Positions 16,539-23,385 of a DNA stretch of 64,000 nt are shown piece by piece. The translations under genes and the position numbers were made by a program. Positions within the stretch are counted from its first letter, which is position 1; every line of letters begins with the position of its first letter. The DNA lies in NCBI GenBank assembly GCA_038043445.1, contig JBBTBY010000039.1, positions 1-64,000 on the forward strand. Reading direction: 5' to 3'. This stretch comes from Spirochaetota bacterium. GTDB taxonomy: Bacteria; Spirochaetota; Brachyspiria; Brachyspirales; JACRPF01. Under the pieces are notes generated by a model that was not told the origin of the DNA, did not search any database, and was given only the letters and a program-made list of their open reading frames with translations.

Positions 16539-16829
16539 CTATCCACAACAGTCGCCCTCCCCGCAATCGCAGGTCGGTTCACTTTTTCTCACGATGCCGT
16601 TTATGACCGCAGCAGCACATCCGACGCCCGCACGCACCGTTATTGCACCGCGTGCACAATTCCGTGCACAAGCGCCGCATTCCATACAGGCATCTTTGTC
16701 GACAATGATGGACTTTTTTTTCTGCATGGCAAATACGGCATGCGGGCATACGGTCACGCACATACGGCAGCCATTGCATCGTGATGCATCAAGTGCAAGT
16801 GTGGCAACATTCGATAGATACTTCATCAT
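16539..16829 (-). CDS. hgcB: HgcB, ferredoxin-like mercury methylation protein
   Basis: The 96-residue protein has two [4Fe-4S] motifs, CNGCRMCVTVCP (18-29) and CMECGACARNCA (48-59), the isolated conserved cysteine C71 in GVGCAAAVI, and a cysteine-rich tail CDCGEGDCC whose last pair (C94, C95) matches the conserved C-terminal pair of HgcB. HgcB reduces the corrinoid of HgcA and is thought to help bring Hg(II) to it. The start overlaps the hgcA stop by four bases (ATGA). Both motifs and position support the call; an unrelated 2x[4Fe-4S] ferredoxin would not have C71, the tail and hgcA directly upstream. Confidence 0.95.
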   Translation of the reverse strand: MMKYLSNVATLALDASRCNGCRMCVTVCPHAVFAMQKKKSIIVDKDACMECGACARNCARGAITVRAGVGCAAAVINGIVRKSEPTCDCGEGDCCG

Positions 16830-17851
16830 ACAGCGCCCCCGAAGAACCTGCTCAGCACGAGCGATACGATCGACACGGCACCGCCCCCTATCACCGCCGG
16901 GAGTGCGATACGCATTTCCTTCTGCACGCCGGTAAGCGATGTGTACGTGGATGCGCCGGTGAAATTCAGCGCAAAGAACGTCGATGCACTGATCGCATAG
17001 AGCGAGAGCGCAGCCGCGGCAAGCGGATCATGGACAAGAAGGAATGACACCGCAACGGCAGGAATTGCCGCAATGGCACCTTTCAGCGAGAACGCTCTCG
17101 GCAGCACGGGAAGGAGGAGCGGCACGAGGATGCTCCCGCCGATGAGCGCGGCAGCAGAAACAACGGATGCCATTATCACATCATGCAGATACCGCTTCAG
17201 TGCGAACCCCGAGGGTGATATGAGACATATCGCAGCGGCGGCGGCGATAGCGATGAGAGATATCGGCAGCGACAAACGTATCTCCATAGGTATGAGAACA
17301 ACGCGCTCGGAAAGTGAGAACGCTACACGCCGCATAGCATCAGTCGCTTTCATGCCGTTCTTGATGAAAGCGCCGATGTCCGAAGCACGTACCGGGCCGT
17401 ATATCACCGAGAACCCCGATCGCTTCTGTACTTCATGAGCCGCCACGCCGACAGCACCGAGCTGCGGAAGTATCAGTTTTCGATGCGAAATACGCGAAGC
17501 GAGTTTCACCACTTTGATGCGGCTGACAAGCTCTTCAGTTCCGAATGTACCTTTGCCCGCCGCACACCAGACATTTATACCTTTCGTATCGAGAACAAGT
17601 ATCCATGCATCCAGGCCGGCGATGTTTTTCCGCAGTGTATCAAAGCTCAATTTATAATTTGCCGTCACGAACACCGGCGAGGCCTTACCCGGTGCGCCGA
17701 GCGCATAGAGCCCGGGAGCGGTACGATAGCGCTCCCGCCCGATACCGAAACGCATCATGACCGCCCCAAGCGTATCGCGAAAGCGGACATGTGCGTCTGT
17801 CGTGCGTATCGAAGTGCCGCAGCCGCAGTCACAAGTACATGCATCCATCAC
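16826..17851 (-). CDS. hgcA: HgcA, corrinoid mercury methyltransferase
   Basis: HgcA transfers a methyl group from a corrinoid to Hg(II), forming methylmercury. This 341-residue protein carries the diagnostic cap-helix motif NVWCAAGK (93-100) with the cobalt-coordinating cysteine at C96, inside a corrinoid-binding domain (about 25-165; ILVLDTKGINVWCAAGKGTF). About five membrane helices follow (approx. 194-212, 224-247, 257-274, 277-296, 316-335), the standard HgcA layout. The N-terminus is unusual in holding four alternating cysteines (C5, C7, C9, C11). The start may be GTG 17851 or ATG 17848; either overlaps the stop of the upstream thioredoxin, so translation is probably coupled. hgcB follows with a 4-base overlap. 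Confidence 0.96.
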   Translation of the reverse strand: MMDACTCDCGCGTSIRTTDAHVRFRDTLGAVMMRFGIGRERYRTAPGLYALGAPGKASPVFVTANYKLSFDTLRKNIAGLDAWILVLDTKGINVWCAAGKGTFGTEELVSRIKVVKLASRISHRKLILPQLGAVGVAAHEVQKRSGFSVIYGPVRASDIGAFIKNGMKATDAMRRVAFSLSERVVLIPMEIRLSLPISLIAIAAAAAICLISPSGFALKRYLHDVIMASVVSAAALIGGSILVPLLLPVLPRAFSLKGAIAAIPAVAVSFLLVHDPLAAAALSLYAISASTFFALNFTGASTYTSLTGVQKEMRIALPAVIGGGAVSIVSLVLSRFFGGAV

Positions 17852-18225
17852 TGCACCCCGCGTTTCTTCAGAAGATCGACGATATCTTTCTCCGGAAAGA
17901 ACCCTTCATGTCTGAAGAACTCTTTCCCGTCCTTGTCAAGAAAGACCTGCGTGGGAATGACGCGGATACGGTACTCTTCTCCGTACTTCTGACCGTCCTT
18001 TGTCCATACATCGTGAAAGACTACCTTGACCTTCCCTTTGTACTTTTCCTCGATATTCTTCATCACCGGCTGCATCATTTTGCAGGGGATGCAGTTCACC
18101 GAACCGAGCTCGACGAAGGTAACGAACGGCGCGTATACGTTTCCGCTGTTTGTACTGCTTTCGATTTTCCCGAAGCAGATGGCCGCTGCGATCACGAGGA
18201 CCATCGAGATCAAATACTTTTGCAT
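17848..18225 (-). CDS. exported/membrane-anchored thioredoxin-fold protein
   Basis: The 125-residue product has an N-terminal hydrophobic segment (5-18) and a thioredoxin fold with active site CIPC (45-48) in FVELGSVNCIPCKMMQPVM and a cis-proline strand IRVIPTQVFLDKDGKE. It should sit outside the cytoplasmic membrane as a dithiol reductant. Its gene is directly coupled to hgcA (stop and start overlap) and lies in the same operon as a CcdA/ArsG-like membrane protein (19001-19720), the type of protein that passes electrons from cytoplasmic thiols to such a partner. Redox support for arsenic or mercury handling is inferred. Confidence 0.85.
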   Translation of the reverse strand: MQKYLISMVLVIAAAICFGKIESSTNSGNVYAPFVTFVELGSVNCIPCKMMQPVMKNIEEKYKGKVKVVFHDVWTKDGQKYGEEYRIRVIPTQVFLDKDGKEFFRHEGFFPEKDIVDLLKKRGVQ

Positions 18226-18228
18226 GGA

Positions 18229-18525
18229 TTACTCCTTATCATTATGAGAACACGGGGCTTCGGTTGCCGAGCGCAGTCGAGGCAAAGCCCCTTGTTCTTT
18301 TATATATCGCATTATCTCACTGGGAGAAAGCACTCTTCCTGCCGACTTGACCACATCATCGATGACGAGCGCCGGTGTCACCATGACGCCAAAGGCCATG
18401 ATGGCGCTGAGGCCCGTCACTTTTTCTATGGCCGCCGCTATTCCTGTTTCGGCGACAGCTTTCTTAGCATTCACTTCAAGCGTATGACATTTGGCGCATC
18501 CTGTACCGAGTATCTTAATGACCAT
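18229..18525 (-). CDS. small thioredoxin-family protein (TM0996/MTH895 type)
   Basis: The 98-residue cytoplasmic protein starts MVIKILGTGCAKC, with the CAKC redox pair at 10-13, and continues with a short thioredoxin/glutaredoxin fold (VMVTPALVIDDVVKSAGRV). This compact family is common beside COG0701 permeases and arsenic genes. It could reduce ArsC or deliver electrons to the CcdA/ArsG-like protein. The C-terminal extension adds a cysteine (EAPCSHNDKE). Gaps to neighbours are 3 bases (downstream thioredoxin) and 15 bases (upstream ferredoxin), supporting co-transcription. Confidence 0.85.
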   Translation of the reverse strand: MVIKILGTGCAKCHTLEVNAKKAVAETGIAAAIEKVTGLSAIMAFGVMVTPALVIDDVVKSAGRVLSPSEIMRYIKEQGALPRLRSATEAPCSHNDKE

Positions 18526-18540
18526 TACCGCCTCCCTGCA

Positions 18541-18744
18541 TTATTCGACTGCGATCGCATTTCCGCAGCACAGCGGCACGCATATACCGCATCCGTCGCA
18601 CAGTGCATCATCGATATCGATGCGCCCGCCGAGCGGGGCACTTTCGTCCTTACTATGAACGACAGCACCCTTCGGGCATGCCGCTATCGGCCTGCGCATA
18701 TCGCTCTGCGCAGGACAGCGTTCCGCAAGCAGCTTCGCTTTCAT
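18541..18744 (-). CDS. small [4Fe-4S] ferredoxin-like protein
   Basis: The 67-residue protein has one complete [4Fe-4S] motif, CDGCGICVPLC, followed by a further adjacent cysteine and GNAI near the C-terminus. The N-terminal half keeps only C10 and C23 (RCPAQ and AACPKGA) of what may once have been a second cluster site. It could pass electrons among the redox proteins of this operon, for instance to the thioredoxin system or as an additional donor to HgcA/HgcB. It lies one base after the DUF2798 gene. The assignment as a ferredoxin is firm; partner and potential are unknown. Confidence 0.75.
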   Translation of the reverse strand: MKAKLLAERCPAQSDMRRPIAACPKGAVVHSKDESAPLGGRIDIDDALCDGCGICVPLCCGNAIAVE

Positions 18745-18745
18745 A

Positions 18746-18973
18746 TCATTGCTCCGTTATCGCCGCGACGCCCTTTCTTACGAGCGGAGCGAGAAAAAGT
18801 ATTGCGGGAAACGCGATCACAGCGGCGACACCATAGGCCTTCATCCAGCGGACAAAGAACATTTCCGACCATCCTGCCGTGATGAGCACGACGAAGAACG
18901 TCATCACGAACGGGAGCATGAGCGCCATGAGCAATGCGAACGCGAACGGAGCGGACTTTTTCGGGAGTTTCAT
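18746..18973 (-). CDS. DUF2798-like small membrane protein
   Basis: The 75-residue protein has two hydrophobic helices: residues about 10-33 (FALLMALMLPFVMTFFVVLITAG, shown in part) and about 48-67. The pattern of short N-terminus, first helix with SFVM/PFVM-like turn, RWMKAYGVA and FPAILFLAPLVRK resembles the DUF2798 family of unknown function. It is between the ArsG-like gene (27 bp) and the ferredoxin (1 bp), so it is probably part of the same membrane redox or efflux module. No catalytic residues are visible. Confidence 0.6.
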   Translation of the reverse strand: MKLPKKSAPFAFALLMALMLPFVMTFFVVLITAGWSEMFFVRWMKAYGVAAVIAFPAILFLAPLVRKGVAAITEQ

Positions 18974-19000
18974 TGGATCACCTCATCGTCATGCTTTTCA

Positions 19001-19720
19001 CTATCTTCCGATCACAAGCTTGAGAACATCTTTCAGCAGATACAATCCTGCGGCAATTATCAGGATGCCGCATATCTTCCTTACAATGACGACAGCCTTC
19101 GAGCGTTCATTCCACTTGAGATACCGCTCCACTTTCTCGAAGAACGATCCGGCGGCAACGATGACGGCAGAGTGGCCGACGGCATAGACGAGAACGAGCA
19201 GGAACGCATATACCGCATTCACGGAAGCCTCTGCGGCAGCCGCGGCCAGTACGGGCATCATGAATGCGAACGTGCACGGGCCGAGCGCAAGCCCGAAGAT
19301 GAGCCCAAGCAGGAAGGCGGCGAGATATCCGCGTTTCTGTATCTTCGGCGTTATCGCATTGAGCGAAAGCGGGAGGACGTCGAGAAGATAGAGCCCCACG
19401 GCAAAGAATATCACCGCAACAACGACCGAACCCCACATGCCGATGCGTGAGAACACCATGAATCCGACCGTCATGGTGAGTATACCCAAGAGCGCCATGG
19501 TGATGAGTATCCCCAGCGCAAAAAGCGATGCAGTGATGAACGCCCGTTTGAACGTAAGATCTTTCTGGCCCGTCATGAAACCGATGATAAGCGGTATGCT
19601 CGACAGATGGCAGGGGCTTAACACTATGCTGAGAACACCCCACAGAAACGCTACGCCGAGCGCGATAAGCGGCGTGCCCTTGACCGCAGTATCAACGAAG
19701 ATGAATAATGAATTAAGCAT
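19001..19720 (-). CDS. CcdA/DsbD-like membrane protein of the ArsG type
   Basis: The 239-residue protein has six or more helices and two internally related halves with conserved cysteine-proline signatures: WGVLSIVLSPCHLSSIPLI (cysteine about 35) and LGLIFGLALGPCTFAFMMPV. These match the CcdA/DsbD transmembrane fold that moves electrons across the membrane. The specific wording SPCHLSSIPL is that of the ArsG group, described as an efflux permease for aromatic trivalent arsenicals. Here, next to two thioredoxins and a ferredoxin, either role (thiol electron export or organoarsenical efflux) is possible. The gene is 23 bases after the COG0701 permease. Confidence 0.8.
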   Translation of the reverse strand: MLNSLFIFVDTAVKGTPLIALGVAFLWGVLSIVLSPCHLSSIPLIIGFMTGQKDLTFKRAFITASLFALGILITMALLGILTMTVGFMVFSRIGMWGSVVVAVIFFAVGLYLLDVLPLSLNAITPKIQKRGYLAAFLLGLIFGLALGPCTFAFMMPVLAAAAAEASVNAVYAFLLVLVYAVGHSAVIVAAGSFFEKVERYLKWNERSKAVVIVRKICGILIIAAGLYLLKDVLKLVIGR

Positions 19721-19743
19721 CTCAAATCATTCCTTACGCCTGT

Positions 19744-20700
19744 CTATTTTCCAAGATACAATGCATTGAATAGAAATCCCGTCAGCATGATTCCGGCGCT
19801 TACCACGCCGATGAATACGCCGAGCAGTTTCGGCTTGAGCACACGGCGAAGTATCACGAACTCAGGGAATGAGAGGGCGGTCACTGCCATCATGAACGCA
19901 AGCGCTGTACCGAGGGGAACGCCCTTGGAGACAAGCGCCTCCACGACGGGGACGATACCCGCGGCATTGGAATAGAGCGGTACGCCGAGAAGTGTTGCAA
20001 GAGGCACTGCATACCACGCATTCGTTCCGAGATACTTTGCAAAGAACTGCTCCGGCACATACCCATGAATGAACGCCCCGATGCCGATAGCAACGAGCAC
20101 GAACGGCCATATCTTTTTCAGTATCTCGCCGACATGATCGCGTGCATAACGGAACCTCGACGGCATCGTCATCCTGTCCTCTATCATCGTCCCGACCTTG
20201 GTCTCAAAAACGAACGGCTCGATCCATTTCTCAAGCCGTAATACTCCAATGACAATACCGCTGACAATGGCGATGACAAGTCCGCTGGCGATGTATATAA
20301 GTGCGACTTTCCAGCCGAACAGCCCCGCGAGCATGACAAGCGCGACTTCGTTGATCATCGGCGAAGCGATAAGGAACGAGAACGTCACCCCCAGCGGTAT
20401 TCCCGCTTCCACGAACCCGATGAAAAGCGGCACCGCAGAGCAGGAACAGAATGGGGTGACGATGCCGAGCAGTGCAGCGAGCACATTGCCGAACATGCCG
20501 AGTTTGTTCCCAAGCAGGGCGCGTGTCCTGGCAACGGAGAAATACGTCCTCATGAACGATATGACAAATATGATTACTGCAAGAAGGAAAAATATTTTTA
20601 CCGTGTCGAATATGAAAAAGTGGAGCGCGCCGACAAGCCGGTTGCCTGCGGGCAATTTCAGCAGGGTATACAACAAATGATCAACAGCACTTTTCCACAT
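19744..20700 (-). CDS. COG0701 permease (ArsP-like, DUF318 family)
   Basis: The 318-residue protein has eight or more helices and the family signature IVTPFCSCSAVPLFIGFVEAG (residues about 79-98, shown in part), then FLIASPMINEVALVML. The paired cysteines in the first signature are needed for transport in ArsP, which exports trivalent methylated or aromatic arsenicals. Other COG0701 members have unknown cargo. Given arsR, arsC and hgcA in the same operon, efflux of a methylated or thiol-bound metal(loid) is a natural hypothesis, including methylmercury, but nothing in the sequence proves the cargo. Confidence 0.82.
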   Translation of the reverse strand: MWKSAVDHLLYTLLKLPAGNRLVGALHFFIFDTVKIFFLLAVIIFVISFMRTYFSVARTRALLGNKLGMFGNVLAALLGIVTPFCSCSAVPLFIGFVEAGIPLGVTFSFLIASPMINEVALVMLAGLFGWKVALIYIASGLVIAIVSGIVIGVLRLEKWIEPFVFETKVGTMIEDRMTMPSRFRYARDHVGEILKKIWPFVLVAIGIGAFIHGYVPEQFFAKYLGTNAWYAVPLATLLGVPLYSNAAGIVPVVEALVSKGVPLGTALAFMMAVTALSFPEFVILRRVLKPKLLGVFIGVVSAGIMLTGFLFNALYLGK

Positions 20701-20771
20701 ACGAGGCCCTCATTAACTCAATGATCCGACATAACGGGCGTTTTCGCGCACGGAAACCGTCCCGCCATACT

Positions 20772-21122
20772 TTACTTTGCCGCGATCCGTTTCGCGATAT
20801 TACTTACGAGCGCGTCCGTCACCGGCGTCTGTCCTTTCACATAGCCGAGATCGGTGAGCGCATAGGAAACGGGTTTCGCCCCCGCCGCTTCGAGAATCTT
20901 CTTCGCACAGAGCATGCCGCAGCCGTCGATGGCAATGGCAGTTGCACCCTTCGCCGACTCGATGAACGCGGGAAGTCCCGCAGCCACCGCCGCTACGCAT
21001 GTCATCTTTGCGTAACCGTCCTTCATCAGTTTGCGGGCGGCGAGATCTGATGCATTGCCGAGATCGCAGGCGCCTGAGCATGCATAGAGCAGTTTCGTTC
21101 CTCCGGAACAGCATTCAGCCAT
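20772..21122 (-). CDS. DGC-domain putative zinc-binding protein
   Basis: The 116-residue protein is cysteine-rich: C4-C5, C15, C19, C42, and the family motif DGCGMLCAKK with C68 and C72. DGC proteins are small, probably metal-binding, and frequently lie beside arsenic genes and COG0701 permeases. A role as an As(III)- or Hg(II)-binding chaperone is possible; none is demonstrated here. It lies between arsC (45 bp) and the permease (71 bp). Confidence 0.78.
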   Translation of the reverse strand: MAECCSGGTKLLYACSGACDLGNASDLAARKLMKDGYAKMTCVAAVAAGLPAFIESAKGATAIAIDGCGMLCAKKILEAAGAKPVSYALTDLGYVKGQTPVTDALVSNIAKRIAAK

Positions 21123-21167
21123 GTGAGAACTCCTTCACTTTTTTTTTTTAATCCAAAGGCGATGGCA

Positions 21168-21599
21168 TTACCCATCGCTCTTCGTTTCCTGTATGAACGC
21201 TTCGACCTTCGCCCGTATTGCATCGCGCACTATGCGCGTTCCCGCGAGTATTTCTTCTGCCGCACCGGCGAATGCCGACGGATCGGGAAATCCCCAGTGC
21301 AGTCGCTTCGACTTCCCGGGGAATAGCGGGCATCGCTCGGCAGCGCTTTCATCGCAGACGGTTATCACATAGTCAAACCGGCGGGCCTGTGCGAGCATCT
21401 CCGCTGTCCCTTTTGTCTTATTGCCGGAAATATCAATGCCGATCTCTTTCATTACTTCAACAACGATGCGATTCAGTTTTCCCGGCTCAAGCCCCGCACT
21501 CTCGACGATGAATCTATCGCCGCCGAATTTTTTAAGAAATGCTTCGGCCATCTGGCTTCGTGCCGAATTATGGATACAGACGAACAATACGGTCTTCAT
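21168..21599 (-). CDS. arsC: thioredoxin-coupled arsenate reductase
   Basis: The 143-residue protein is of the low-molecular-weight phosphatase-fold ArsC type. The phosphate loop is CIHNSARSQ with nucleophile C8; the redox relay cysteines C82 (VCDES) and C90 (RCPLFPG) match the thioredoxin-dependent ArsC of Gram-positive bacteria. It reduces As(V) to As(III) for export by Acr3. Two thioredoxins in the operon could recycle it. The start overlaps the arsR stop by four bases, so the two are translationally coupled. Confidence 0.93.
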   Translation of the reverse strand: MKTVLFVCIHNSARSQMAEAFLKKFGGDRFIVESAGLEPGKLNRIVVEVMKEIGIDISGNKTKGTAEMLAQARRFDYVITVCDESAAERCPLFPGKSKRLHWGFPDPSAFAGAAEEILAGTRIVRDAIRAKVEAFIQETKSDG

Positions 21600-21925
21600 C
21601 GCTCTTTTCCGGCGAGAGCGGCGAACCGCTTCTCCATGTGCTTCATGAGCGTCCGCTCAAGACATGCATCAGAATCGATGAGGCAAGGGCACGTAAGTTT
21701 GTAGAACACCTTCGTCCCTTCTTTCCGCATCGCTACGATATTCGCATTGCGCAGCACCGAAAGATGTTTCGATATGTTCGATTGTTCTGCTTCAAGCTCG
21801 CGTATGATCTCGCAGACGCATAATTCCCCGCGTTCGTGTAAAAGCTGCATGATCGAGAGACGGTACGGCTCGCCCATCGCCTTATACACATCGGCTTTCA
21901 TAGCAAGCATTGTATCTGTGTTCAT
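21596..21925 (-). CDS. arsR: ArsR/SmtB-family metalloregulator
   Basis: The 109-residue protein has the winged-helix ArsR fold ([24 protein letters not shown], shown in two parts with [11 protein letters not shown] as recognition helix). ELCVCE (34-39, C36 and C38) is the classic As(III)-binding site in the DNA-binding helix. Additional cysteines (C79, C81, C88) near the C-terminus could bind another thiophilic metal or complete a three-coordinate site. It should repress its own operon until As(III), Sb(III) or perhaps Hg(II) binds. It is the first gene of the 15-gene minus-strand run and has an ArsR-type palindrome over its promoter at 21944-21966. Confidence 0.93.
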   Translation of the reverse strand: MNTDTMLAMKADVYKAMGEPYRLSIMQLLHERGELCVCEIIRELEAEQSNISKHLSVLRNANIVAMRKEGTKVFYKLTCPCLIDSDACLERTLMKHMEKRFAALAGKER

Positions 21926-21943
21926 CCATCCACCTGTATTGTT

Positions 21944-21990
21944 ATATGACTATATACTCATATAGTATAATATTTCCATCGACGCGTCAA
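21944..21990 (-). promoter_or_regulatory. ars/hgc operon promoter with ArsR-type operator
   Basis: On the minus strand a -35 box TTGACG (21985-21990) is followed after 17 bp by TACTAT (21962-21967), or after 15 bp by TATACT. Overlapping the -10 region and transcription start is the near-perfect palindrome ATATGA-N8-TCATAT (21944-21949 and 21958-21963), the ArsR/SmtB consensus layout; a nested repeat ACTATAT/ATATAGT spans 21949-21966. A bound ArsR would block the polymerase. No other convincing promoter with both boxes was found down to hgcB. Confidence 0.75.
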
Positions 21991-22035
21991 GTCCACGGCT
22001 ATCCGGATTGCATACCGCAATCACTACCGACGTAC

Positions 22036-22066
22036 TTGACAATAGAAGGAAAAAATCAGATAGTAT
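22036..22066 (+). promoter_or_regulatory. promoter of the 22072 gene, nearly leaderless
   Basis: TTGACA (22036-22041) is followed by GATAGT at 17 bp (22059-22064) or TAGTAT at 19 bp (22061-22066). The first ATG is at 22072, so the transcript would start at or next to the start codon. Confidence 0.55.
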
Positions 22067-22071
22067 AGGCA

Positions 22072-23385
22072 ATGAACATCATGCCTGTGCTCTTACTTGC
22101 TGCACTGCTGCTGCTTTTCCCGGCGGTATGCGGCGCCGTCGATTCCATCGTTCTTGAAACCGGCGCGACGATCGAATGCAAAATAATCAGGCAAACGGGT
22201 GAGGAGATCGTCTACGAAAAGGACGGCAAGACCGTTACGCTCAGGAAATCCGACGTACGATCGATAGACCTTGATACCGATATCGATAAATATTTCAAGG
22301 CCGCAGAGAACGCCGACTCTGCAGAGAAAAAAATACTCTATCTCACAAAATCGATACAGAACTTCCCGGACAGGGACGCGAATAAGCTTACCCTCGCGAA
22401 GGTGTATATCAACGAGAACATGCTCGACAAGGCCGATGACGTTCTCCGCGGGCACGACACGCCGCCGTACCGCATGCTCAGCGCGCTTGTGCTGCTCCGC
22501 AGGGGCGACCGTGCAGGCGCCGAACGTATGCTGTCATCGGTCGATCGAAGCGCCCTTGATAAACCCGCGCAGGTGAATGCAGCGATCATCACCGCGTTCG
22601 TCCGTCTTGACGCAGGCGATATCACGGGTGCGATGGCTGCTGTCAATGAAGGGAAGACGCTCGACAGGGAATTCGCAAAACGTTTCGAGTCGTTCAGCTC
22701 GAAGGAACGCACGGCGGATTTTGAGAAGCGGCTTGTTGCCGCACGCGACACGAAGGCCGCGGAAGAAACGGCGAAGAAGAAAAAAGCCGATGAGGATGCC
22801 GATAAGGAACGGATAGCGTCACAGACAAGGAAATTCCTCTCATCCATCGATCTCGGCATACGCATACCCTGTTCGTTCAACACGATATTCACCGCATCGA
22901 CGGGCATGTGGATGGGTATATCGTTCGGCGGCGGGCTCAGTGCGGGTGTTTCACTCCTTGAGAATTATCTCTGGGGGGGGTCGAGGATATCGCTCGAAGC
23001 GTCAGCGGTGTGCGGCGATAATGAGACGATGCTGCCGTCCGCGTATTATGCCGAAGGGAGTTTTATCCGCCAGCTCGATATTCGCTGGGGTGTGAACCTC
23101 TGTCTCTGGATAACACGGAACATCTTCGCCGGCGGCGGGTTCAGTGTCGCGAGCATTTTCGCCGGCGCGCAGGGCAATGCATCCTATTCTTCACGGCTCA
23201 CGAACACCATGCTCGGCAACGACCTGCATGCCTCTTTCCTTATCGGCTATTCATTCGCACTGACCCCCGCGCTTGCCATACCGATAGCGTGCAGGATAGA
23301 ATATATCCTTCCGGTAAATCTTCCGACGTCAAAACCGTTCGAATTCGGCATTACTACCGGTATTACTTGGAAATTAGGCGTATGA
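22072..23385 (+). CDS. secreted protein with repeat-like helical domain and C-terminal barrel-like region
   Basis: The 437-residue product has a signal peptide (ending VCGA), a small SH3-like strand region (VDSIVLETGATIECKII, then YEKDGKTVTLRKSDV), a helical stretch suggestive of TPR repeats (about 70-220), a charged coiled-coil linker (about 225-260, KAAEETAKKKKADEDADK) and a C-terminal part with alternating hydrophobic/glycine strands (about 265-437) that looks like an outer-membrane barrel. It may link envelope layers. The start could be 22072 or the in-frame ATG at 22081. It is coupled to the lipoprotein gene by an ATGA overlap. No specific family is recognised. Confidence 0.65.
   Translation: MNIMPVLLLAALLLLFPAVCGAVDSIVLETGATIECKIIRQTGEEIVYEKDGKTVTLRKSDVRSIDLDTDIDKYFKAAENADSAEKKILYLTKSIQNFPDRDANKLTLAKVYINENMLDKADDVLRGHDTPPYRMLSALVLLRRGDRAGAERMLSSVDRSALDKPAQVNAAIITAFVRLDAGDITGAMAAVNEGKTLDREFAKRFESFSSKERTADFEKRLVAARDTKAAEETAKKKKADEDADKERIASQTRKFLSSIDLGIRIPCSFNTIFTASTGMWMGISFGGGLSAGVSLLENYLWGGSRISLEASAVCGDNETMLPSAYYAEGSFIRQLDIRWGVNLCLWITRNIFAGGGFSVASIFAGAQGNASYSSRLTNTMLGNDLHASFLIGYSFALTPALAIPIACRIEYILPVNLPTSKPFEFGITTGITWKLGV

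Noticed and set aside
16539-16829. Ordinary 2x[4Fe-4S] ferredoxin instead of HgcB
   Set aside because: C71, the cysteine pair at the C-terminus and the coupled hgcA upstream all point to HgcB.
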